NCBI GenBank assembly: GCA_036245805.1
Contig: BTRK01000006.1
Location: forward strand, 27,408,901-27,472,900
DNA from: Pristionchus mayeri
Lineage: Eukaryota > Nematoda > Chromadorea > Rhabditida > Neodiplogasteridae
Length of the DNA: 64,000 bases
Reading direction: 5' to 3'
This document shows positions 48,701-64,000 of this stretch, in pieces. The notes below the pieces were generated by a model. That model was given only the letters and a program-made list of their open reading frames with translations, was not told the DNA's origin and did not search any database. The position numbers and the translations under genes are program-made. The first letter of the stretch is position 1. Each line of letters begins with the position of its first letter.

Positions 48701-50759
48701 AGTGACATACGCACTCTCTCTCACTTCTCTCCTCAATGGACTACTGGGGTCATTCATTGAGACAGAGAAGGAGATGGTGTCAGTGGAGAGAATGGAGGAA
48801 TATCTGGAGAAGGTGCCGGAAGAGGACGAGGAAGGAGAAGTGGAAGTGAGTGGGAGAGAAGGAGGGGGAATGGGATGACCATTGAAGGCACCTTCGGAAG
48901 TGGAGGGGAACATCGAGATGGCATTCGTGTCAGTGAGATACGAGAGGAATCTCCCTCTCGCACTCAATTCGGTCAGTTACTCTGCTCAATATTTACTGTA
49001 AAACGGAAATTACTTACTTTTTATTGTTATCAGGTGAATCTCAAGATCGAAGCTGGTCAGAAAGTGGCGATTATTGGAAGAACCGGAAGTGGGAAGAGTA
49101 CAATATTCCAAGTGAGTATCTTACTCTCACTAATTGTGCCCATTGTACACATCGGTCGAAGTCTCAGCGAAAATTAAGAGATTATATATGCCATTAGAAG
49201 TAGTCATCTACTAGGTTAGATTTACACCCTCGATCGGTATTTCTTCCGAATATCAATTCAAAAATTCCAAATATTTTCATGGAGAATGCGAAAATGACCG
49301 GTGACCGTCGTATCCCGAATAGAGACTAGGAATGATTTGTCAGTCCGACTAGATTTAGCTTAAAGTTACCCAACAAGGACGAAACCCTGATCTCACCCTG
49401 ATCCCGTCGCGTGTACGAGAGAGTATGCAAAAGTGAGAGAGCGCGGGATTACGCTGATCATTTCCGGCTTCCCCTTGAGGCTATTATTGATTTTTAGCAT
49501 TTTTGTATATTCATTCTCAACTATTTCAGCCATCGGCTATTCGATGGAGGACAAAAAATAGGGGGTCAATTTTGTCCTTGTTGGGTAACTTTAACAAATG
49601 CCCCATTTTTTATGCTTAGACTGGTGAAAATGTGTAAAAATCCTTAAAAATTGTCTTTCTTAAAGACCAATATGAAACAAAACATATGAATCAATTGAAT
49701 GATAGTTGCGCAGTCTCCTCTCTTTTCAGACCCTTCTCCGTGCCTGTGACATCGATTGTGGGAGTGTGCTCATAGATGGGATCGACATCTCTAAGATGCC
49801 ACTCAAGTCACTCCGCAGATTGTTCGGAGTTGTTCCTCAGCATCCATTCCTATTCTCGGGTGAGACAAACCCTTCATCTCCAGGCTTTCGTGCTTATGTC
49901 GTTGCATGCCATGGGATACGATCTCTCTCTCTCACTCTCTCTGCAGGTACTCTGGCTGAGAATCTGACAGTGAATGGTGCGAGGGCGGATAGGAATGCCA
50001 TGGTGCATCTGGTGAGTGAAGGGAGAGACAATCACGAGTCGAGTCGTGCTATGAAGTGCACCATTTTAAAATGGTTACTATGTACTCTGCACATAGTCCT
50101 CAAATAATGTGTTCCAAATCACCTGATGGACAAAAATTGTTCTTCAGAAGGTCGATTGATAAAATCGATCTGCTTATAGTATGGTAGAAACATCGTTCAC
50201 TGTTAAAATAATAGTGATGGCCACGTGCCTTCAATATAAGGAAGGACGCATCTAATAATAGATGCGAGTTGCCCAATTGGAATCCCTCCTCCATCGCATC
50301 GGAGGATTGGATGGAGAGATTGAGGAGGGAGGGAAGAATCTGTCGGCTGGAGAGAAACAGATCGTCTCCCTCTGCAGACTACTACTCACTAAACCCAAGG
50401 TGAGTGAGGGGGGGGGAGGGGGACTCTTGCCTTCTCTTCTCTGCAGATCGTGCTGGTAGACGAGGCGACGGCGCACATGGACGATAGGACGAGGGAGAAG
50501 ATCTTCTCCCTTCTCAATACTTGTCTCCCTCTATGCACTCTACTCTCCATCGTCCATCGACCACACTCACTCGATGGTAATCTCTCTCTCTCTCTCTCTC
50601 TCAAAAGGGGAATCACTCTTCAAAATTACTCGTGCACTCATTCCATTGACAATTGCAGCCTACGACATGGTGGTTCGTCTGGATGGAGGGAAGGTGGTCC
50701 ATAGTGGAGTTCCTTCTCAGAGTGATCTCATCCGATTGCAAGAGGAGAGCCACGCATAG
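42554..50759 (+). CDS. Full-length ABCC (MRP) transporter with TMD0
   Basis: ATP-driven membrane exporter of the ABCC/MRP family. Early exons: 42554-42624, 42683-42797, 42845-42944, 42996-43251, 43309-43416, 43627-43704, 43922-44034 and many more to TAG at 50757-50759. Order: hydrophobic TMD0 (five or so helices, 42.6-43.4 kb), linker ending [20 protein letters not shown]1 (44.1-45.9 kb), NBD1 (Walker [10 protein letters not shown] near 46175, Q-loop VGQQCW, signature LSGGQ near 46620, Walker B VYLLDDP, H-loop STHDS near 46905), TMD2 (47.1-48.8 kb), NBD2 (Walker [10 protein letters not shown] near 49083, FGVVPQHPF, signature LSAGE near 50345, Walker B IVLVDEA, IVHRP). NBD1 lacks the catalytic Glu and NBD2 has it, as usual for ABCC. 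The second signature is unusual. It may be ABCC10/MRP7-like; substrate unknown. Confidence 0.93.
45317..45721. mobile_element. Foldback element B, copy 1 (9-bp target duplication)
   Basis: 405 bp from GGGTCCATCCGAAAACGTCC to its inverse, with arms of about 180 bp and a short loop near 45518. Flanked by CAAGGTGAG (45308-45316) and CAAGGGGAG (45722-45730), a 9-bp duplication with one change. The left copy contains the splice donor of the transporter exon that ends at 45311, so the whole element is spliced out in the intron 45312-45775. A near-identical copy sits at 55883. Confidence 0.92.
49360..49594 (+). mobile_element. TTAAAGTTACC MITE, complete copy
   Basis: 235 bp from TTAAAGTTACCCAACAAGGA to its inverse ending TTAA at 49594, in a transporter intron between the NBD2 Walker A exon and the next. 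Closest to the copies at 26642 and 27152. TTAA at both ends would fit a TTAA-target (piggyBac-type) or TA-target element. Confidence 0.9.
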
Positions 50760-51229
50760 ACCACTTCTTCTTTTATTGTTATTGCTTTATTCCCTTCCTA
50801 ATAACTTCCGCTTATTTTTTTAGTTTTAGCATGTTTTCGTTGCATTTTTAGCCGAGGTAATTTAACCCGATTGTGATGTGCATTCCACATATTATGGTGT
50901 CGATTATTTCACAGTAAGCCGGTAACCGAGTGAACGCCAATTCCATAGTAACATTGCAAAACTTTACACTCTCGACATGACAATTTCGATCGAGTCGTTC
51001 TAGTGAGTTTTATTCTCTCATAGAGTACTTCCTTCTCAGGTTGTGATTTGTTAACTATTGATGATATACTTATCTCATTGTTTTTCTCCAGAATTTGTAA
51101 CATTTCCGATGAAGATATATTACTCTTTCTCGAAGACACCATCTGATATACTTACTGGTTGGATTCCCATGCCCATATCTAATATTTCCAATTCACCTCC
51201 ATCATTCGATCCCCTTATGATAGATTGAG
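50760..51229 (+). other. Spacer between transporter and CCDC86
   Basis: 470 bp, AT-rich, no gene seen. A possible polyadenylation or trans-splice region; a TTGAG lies just before the next ATG. Confidence 0.4.
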
Positions 51230-52036
51230 ATGTCTACGGAGGAAGTTCCGATGCTCGTAGAAGAGGAGAAGAAGGAGGAGGTGAGAGGGATGAATGAGAG
51301 TGGAAGATGGTGGAAGGAGACTCGCACTGCCAAGACCAGCGCCATCAAGAAGGTGAGAAGGAGAAAGGAGTGTCATGAGAAAGAAACTCTTAGGGAAAAC
51401 CTCTGAAGACGTCGTGGCAGAAGAAGATGGACGAGAAGGCAAAGGTCAGTCGGTAATTAGGGACATCATAAATATTGTAAAACGCGGAAGCGAAGGGTTT
51501 ATTTTATTAAATATCGTAATTTTTACACTTGATCGCGAAGTAAATTTCTTGCGATTGTTTCAGAAGGATAACGTGAAGAAGCTTCAACAGCAAATTAGAG
51601 ACACGATTGCGACTGAGAAGGCAGAGAAGGTCGAGAGAAGAAAGGAACAGGTACGGTGTTATTCGGATGAGAATTGTAACCCTATAAAGTGTGAATAGAT
51701 ATTTGTTTTAGTGACTCCCCAGTAATTCCACTGATATTCGCTGCAATGATCACCGCCCTATGAAAAAGTGGGACGAAGTGGAAACAGTTTTTAACAACTG
51801 AATATTTCGGAACCGACAGTACTAGATAGAGAGAAACGTAGTCAATCACAATGAATTGACTAGGACAGTTCGTATATTCTCGGAAGGGGTTGAATGGATT
51901 ATTGCAGGAACGTCGTCGTCTCGAGAATGAACGGAAAGCAGAGATCGTCCAAGTGATCACCAAGACTCAGAAATTGAAGAAGACGAAGAAGAAGGATCTG
52001 AGAAGAATCGAGAAGAGAGATATCAGTACTGCTTAA
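51230..52036 (+). CDS. CCDC86: CCDC86/Cgr1-family nucleolar protein
   Basis: Basic coiled-coil protein of the Cgr1/CCDC86 family, linked to rRNA processing in yeast and nucleolar in animals. Exons, all phase 0: 51230-51352 ([26 protein letters not shown]), 51394-51444 ([17 protein letters not shown]), 51564-51650, 51908-52036 ([18 protein letters not shown], then [15 protein letters not shown]). 129 residues. The SGRxWK, KPLxTSWxxKM and IEKRD landmarks are all present, in order, which makes the call firm. Much shorter N-terminus than the vertebrate protein, as in other small-genome species. Confidence 0.92.
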
Positions 52037-52382
52037 TCTCAACTACTATTCAGTCATTCCTTCTCGTTTTTTTCCACTTCCCCATCGATATTTGTTGATT
52101 TGTCTGTTGCCGTTCGATCAGTAATTTTGTTGATAAACGATCATACTATACTTTGTCTCACATAAGATCAGCACAGGCATACACAGAATCGGGTTTGTTC
52201 TAGTGGGAGTGTTCCCGTGCAGGGGTGTTTCCTCTCAAAGAGTGAAACTACTTTCCTCTCTCAACAAGCCATCTCAGGCTGTCACCACTCTATTTACACC
52301 TACTAGATTGATCCCGTGAGTCGAAAACGTGATAGTGGGGAGGTAAACAGAAGGGTATGCTTCAATCAGCATTCTATCTATC

Positions 52383-53190
52383 ATGGCCAGTGTAGAATGG
52401 TATGCTTTCACTCTCGTCTCCCCACTACTCGCTACTTTTGCTCCTCCCTCCAGGGTCACCCTCCCCTCCCCTCCCCCTCCCTCCCTTTCTTCTTTCGACT
52501 GAACACTCGAGTGATGCCACTTCCCTTTTCACTCTGCTGTGATCACCAGTTCAATTTCTATCTCCTTGCCTGCACTAAAGATTGCATAGTGATTCTACGA
52601 GAACCGGGAGATAATCTGGCATCGTTCCATCTCTTCTCTCTTCTCATTCTCGATGGGGGTATGATCCCCTCTCTCCATCAGCTGTTTCCTCTTTCGCTCT
52701 CTCTCTATCGAGGCTCGCATCTGAATGCATCTTTCATCTGTTGGCTAGATCACAAAGTTACTCTTTCTATCGTTTCTCCGTCTATTCTGATGTATCTGAT
52801 ATCAATGAGTGCAGGTTCTTTTGATGGGAGGGTTCTCCCTCCTCTCACTCTCGGCCCTATTCCTCCTTTCTCTCCATCTCCATCTATCCATCGCGTCAAC
52901 AACTGCCAAACAACGAGCATGCTTCATAATTGTTAATTCTCATCTATTTATTTAGCATATTATTAGACGATTTCAAATTAGTCATAATTAGTAAATCGAT
53001 CAGGCCTCAAATCGTGAGTATTCTCTATCTTCTCGTGTCTCTCGCTCGACTCCTCGATGGAAGAAATCTGCTTGTGTTGCCCTACAAGGGCAGATTCACA
53101 ATTTCCAAGCCGAATGCCCTTGGTTCGTTCTTTTCTTTCCACTGTCGTCTTCCCTCTCGAAATTCATGCAGGAAACAAAATCGAGAATGA
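52383..53190 (+). CDS. Unidentified 135-residue protein
   Basis: Six exons join with perfect phase: 52383-52454 (MASVEWYAFTLVSPLLATF), 52550-52658 (FYLLACTKDCIVILREPGDN), 52713-52814 (FICWLDHKVTLSIVSPSILM), 52967-53013 (DDFKLVIISKSIRPQI), 53064-53122 (SACVALQGQIHNFQAECPW), 53172-53190 (TGA). Each join uses GT and AG. It alternates short hydrophobic strands, like a small alpha/beta or longin/roadblock-type fold, but I cannot name a family. No signal peptide or clear membrane segment. It starts 346 bp after CCDC86 on the same strand, so it may be the last gene of an operon. Confidence 0.65.
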
Positions 53191-53997
53191 GTCATGTTCT
53201 GTTCAAACAGTGTCAATACGATTAAAACTTTGTTTGAGATGGGAATGGCAAGCGATCTCACAAGTGTGTCAGTGTGAAATGATATCAGCTTCGATTTCAG
53301 TTGTCCTTCCCCGTCGATAGAATTTCGAAATGACCGCAAGATCTCCAAAGTCGATCTCGTTGCTTTCATTCTCCTTCTATTCATTGTAGATATGTTCATA
53401 TTTTCATTCACTTTTTGATCTTTGAACTTTCTTCTGCCCAATCTGATCTTTCTCTATTACATGTCTGCACCATACAAAACGGTTCTTCTCTTGTAATTTA
53501 CTTTCATAATCGATTCAATTCTTACCAGTTTTTTTCCTCTCGCAATAAATCGCGTGAAGCAGTTTCTTTGTTCGTTTACCCGCCAATCTTGGTGACATTG
53601 AGTCTCACACATCTAGTCTTTTCGAATGAAATTACAGAATCAATGTGCCGAGTAGAAATATAGAAATATGGTACAGTCAGAGAGAGAGAGTAGATTGAAG
53701 AATCTAAGCGAAATATAGTAAATTAAATATTTTCGATATATTTTCACTCTACATAATATGCTTCCAATACTTGTTGCTGATTCTGCTCCCATAGTAGAAA
53801 TAACTGAATGGAGGAAACAATTATACACCCCCAACAAACATTCGCATTCCATCTTCCCCATCTTTTTCGTACTCTGGTACTAGTGTGTCGTGCCATTCAC
53901 AATATATCGGAAGTTTACCGTGCTGTGACAGTGGAATATAACATCAATTCTATTTCAACATGTAATAATATGATGGAAATAGGAATGGAGTGGATGA
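53191..53997. other. Convergent 3' spacer
   Basis: Between the unidentified plus-strand gene and the ADH5 stop. AT-rich. A phrase 'cattgtagatatgttcatattttcatt' at 53385-53411 recurs at 57051-57079 inside the ADH5 intron, suggesting a small dispersed repeat. No gene. Confidence 0.5.
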
Positions 53998-61026
<7,029 letters not shown>

Positions 61027-61443
61027 CTCGAATGAGGCTGAACTGCAATGGGATTGATAAGATAGAAGAGAAGGTTCATCAACGATAACATTTGATCTCG
61101 AAAGAGAAAATGGGAAAGGAGAGAGATCAGAGAGAGAAATAGATAGTAGAGTGGCGTTATCAGTGGCATACATAAACGGACCATTGATACACTCTTTCTG
61201 TTAGCCATAGCTAGGTACATGTGTGCGCGCATTAATCATGAAATTTGCTGAAAAGAGGAAAAGCTGTTCAAGTAACGTATTCATTCGATAGCAACGAACT
61301 ATAGCCTGCACGTTTGTATTCATATCAATTTGTTTATCATCAAAAATACAAGATCGTAAAACAGACAATAACAATAATAATAGCACAACAAGTAACAAAT
61401 ATCATTGGACTCAACAAATTCCTCGAATTCTCTTATCAAAAAG
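61027..61443. other. Spacer between ADH5 and TRMT2A-like gene
   Basis: The upstream region of ADH5 and downstream region of the methyltransferase gene, both on the minus strand. A TTCGAG lies directly before the ADH5 ATG. AT-rich, no ORF of value. Confidence 0.5.
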
Positions 61444-64000
61444 CTATTGTCTAATGAGAGAGATGACCCATTCGAAATGCTCCGTCATGGGAAACATGTC
61501 CACGGGAGTAATCGTCTCCACCTTGAAGGGAGCACCGCTGAACTTGTTCGATCTGCAAGAAACAGTCAATAATTGGATAGTACTTTCCCAGTGGGCAGTC
61601 CGCGTTTACCAGACCATTTTACCAGACTCATCTACGCAATTCGGAATATTGATGGACATACATTCTTCGTTCTATTTTTTTTATATATATTCTGCTCATA
61701 GAAAGAGTGCCTACTCACTCTGGTCTGCACAACTCCGTGAGATTCCTAATTGCTGCAGAGGGGTCGCACGAGACGTAGATTAGTCGTTGCAGTGATTTGA
61801 GCTGCCAATGACAAGGGTAGAAGGGAGACTAATCTGTAGACTGGAATACCTCTCTGCATCCGACTACCACCTTGTGGTGGATTCCTCTCCTGGGAGGGTC
61901 GAGCACTCCGATCACTCGAGCTGAGTCCAGAGAGAATGCTATACCATTCAATGATTACTAGTCCACCCTCTACTCTATACTACCTTGCGGAACGTATCTC
62001 CGCAGCCCTCTAAAGGTATCCTCTGCTTTTCCTGCCACATACGAACACCTAAACAAGTAATCAAATAGAGTTCAGCAATAAGACACCAACAGATTCTCAG
62101 TGATTCCATTGTCTCTCGCATTGGCTTTCGCATCTTCCACTGCAGATTCAATCAGTTCCACCCCGATGCAGCATGTCTCAATGCATTTACTCGATATCAA
62201 CTTGCAACTGATGGGATGATGCCGAAAGGAGGATTGAAAGGAGAGTTACCTTCTTCTCCCTCTCCTTCCCCACATTCTTCATGATGCACTGTCCAATTGT
62301 GCCCGTGCCACAGCAAATATCGAGAAGGACTGTCTTCTCCTCTTCTCCACTCTCTTCTTCCTTCTTCGTCTCTCCATTCTCGTCCCCTCTGCAATTACAA
62401 CTTCCTTTTTTTTCTCATCTAATGTACTAGTTCTAGTTTTTATTATAAATGAGATACCGACAACATACTCGTTCTCTATCTTGATTCTCTTCTCGGGAAC
62501 TCCCTCTCCTTCCTCCTCCAACTTCCCCTCGTTCGCCTTCTTCAATTCACCCAATTGGCACGCGTCTCCTAACAAATACATCCATCAACCATCATATTAA
62601 ATAATATTAGACACTTTCGTTAGATAAATAACACATGGTAAGATTCCTACCAATCGTGAATCTGTAAGTGATGATAAGAATGAATTTCAGTCGTCTGCCT
62701 ACCAATGGTCTTGTAGAGAATGGCAGCTGCAGCCGAATTAGTCTGGAAGAATGCATCGGGAGAGACTCGGAAACGAACTCCCAGCACTGTCTCATAGATG
62801 TACGGAGAACCTCGACACACCAATCATAGATACAGGGATAAAGAGAAGGGATGGGGGATCAAACTGACCTGCAAGCAGAGTTCTCTCGGGCTCATCACTC
62901 GCATTCGCCTGCACTTGCCAGTAGAGAGAAGTGACTCGGAATCCACGGGAGATCGTATCGAGGGAGTGCAATCTGATCATCGAGTACTCCCCCTCCCTCC
63001 CCTTCTCATCTCTCACCTCTCCATCAACATCTTCTTCACTGCCTGCTCCTTCTCCTCGTCTTCGATGGGGAAGACAGTGACGATGAGCAGAAGATCCCCG
63101 CTCATTTCCCTCACTGTCAGCATCTTCCAAGTGCCCTTCCGTTCGAATTCATTGAATGTATCCATTCCTGTATCCCCAATCGGATGAGTCATCACCATTG
63201 ACACTCACCAGATTCCTCCACGAATTGGGTGAATTCACGGACGATAATCTTAGTCTGAGGAGATAGATTAGGGCATTCCTCCACGGGAAGAACGTAGTGC
63301 TCATTCTTCGAGAATCTACCACCCACGAATCCGACTGTTGTCTGCAAGGAATCCATCTTCATTCACACCTTCATCTGATCCCGTCAACAATCAAACAAAC
63401 CTTCCCGTCGAGACTCTTCCCCACAGTGAATTCACACTTGTTACGGTAGACCGCTTTTGATGTGAAGGGAACGATCTAAACTTCGTATTGCATAATGTAG
63501 CAGATAAGAGAAGGGGCGAACTGGCTGAAGTAGGCTGTGGCTGGTAACTCCTTTCATTCCTCCGACTCGTGCAATATAGAAGTCCTGGATCATTCTACGA
63601 ACGAGACGATGACACTCCTAAATCGATTCGCTAGACTGAGTTCAAAATGGAAAGATAAATGAATAATGAATGAATATTTTCAATTCCTTTACTACTCGGG
63701 AACAGTTTGGGGGGGGGGGGGCTAAAATGTAACCTTAGTCTTCATCTGAATCTGTTCTTCGTAGGGCATATCAGCCAGAGGAGTGACGGATTCCTTCGCT
63801 GTCTTCACTCGTGCATTCTCGGTGCTTGTCTGGAAAGAAGATCTACCCATACAAAGAGTACTGTGTATTCTACCGGTAGGTCACGACCCTTTCTAGGTGC
63901 AGCCTCTGCCATTTTGCACTCTAATGTGAACTTCTTCACAACCATTCCGTTAAACTTCTCAATTGCTTCCTGAAAAGTTTGCATATTTTTTTAAAAATTG
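61444..64000 (-). CDS. TRMT2A: TRMT2A-type uracil-5 methyltransferase (5' end missing)
   Basis: RNA uracil-C5 methyltransferase (TrmA/RumA class), which makes m5U54 in tRNA. Read from the right: an RRM-like end at about 63970-63890 (AIEKFNGMVVKKFTLECK), then the TRAM-less core: TWKMLTVREMSGDLLLIVTV near 63130, VRFRVSPDAFFQTNSAAA near 62740, SAM motif VLLDICCGTGTIGQC near 62310, CIGVELIESAVEDAKANA near 62150, VIGVLDPPRRGIHHKVVV near 61890, catalytic Cys motif LIYVSCDPSAA near 61770, and ITPVDMFPMTEHFEWVI near 61490. Stop TAG at 61446-61444. Exon borders have GT/AG on the minus strand. The catalytic Cys and SAM motifs are intact. The start lies beyond the window. Confidence 0.93.

Noticed and set aside
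51375..51445. ORF reading [20 protein letters not shown] in the CCDC86 gene
   Set aside because: Frame and acceptor at 51394 give [12 protein letters not shown] instead, which matches the family and joins in phase.
53057..53320. Longer plus-strand frame ending SISVVLPRR
   Set aside because: In the phase-consistent gene model the last exon is read in another frame and stops at 53190.

Overview
The window is eukaryotic and most likely from a free-living nematode. It has many small exons, short introns that start GTGAG or GTAAG and end TTTCAG or TGCAG, AG acceptors placed directly before start codons (a trans-splicing look), nematode-type protein families (EGL-46/INSM1, a Ly6-like GPI-anchored protein, a Kunitz-like secreted protein) and many poly-C/G runs inside introns. 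A diplogastrid (Pristionchus-like) source is my inference from style only. One 500-base assembly gap lies at 29937-30436.

Region by region: 1-11 kb is almost gene-free. It is packed with foldback elements, tRNA-derived sequences and short DNA transposons, with a few small exon-like ORFs. 11.3-17.7 kb (+) holds an HflX/GTPBP6-type GTPase whose long introns contain several perfect hairpin elements. 18.7-20.5 kb (+) holds a CZIB/UPF0587 zinc-binding protein. 20.9-29.9 kb carries minus-strand genes: an EGL-46/INSM1 zinc-finger regulator, unassigned exons, a 53-bp minisatellite, and a Kunitz-like protein reaching toward the gap. 31.5-38.9 kb carries plus-strand genes: unassigned exons, a SANT-like exon, and a complete Ly6-like GPI-anchored protein. 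39.6-42.1 kb is a 2.5-kb palindromic element. 42.6-53.2 kb (+) holds a long-type ABCC/MRP transporter, CCDC86 and an unidentified 135-residue protein, closely spaced. 54.0-61.0 kb (-) is a complete class III alcohol dehydrogenase (formaldehyde/S-nitrosoglutathione detoxification) with one intron of about 4 kb full of repeats. 61.4-64 kb (-) is the 3' part of a TRMT2A-type tRNA/rRNA uracil-5 methyltransferase that runs off the window.

The recognised genes are unrelated housekeeping or developmental genes; ADH5 and TRMT2A are adjacent on the same strand but have no functional link that I know of. The most unusual content is the repeat landscape: hairpin elements with a conserved 14-bp end but completely different, self-complementary interiors; two copies of a 0.4-kb foldback element with 9-bp target duplications, one of them sitting exactly on a splice donor; and two palindromes of 2 kb or more. 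All exon structures were worked out by hand from reading frame, splice consensus and remembered family similarity; no search was run.
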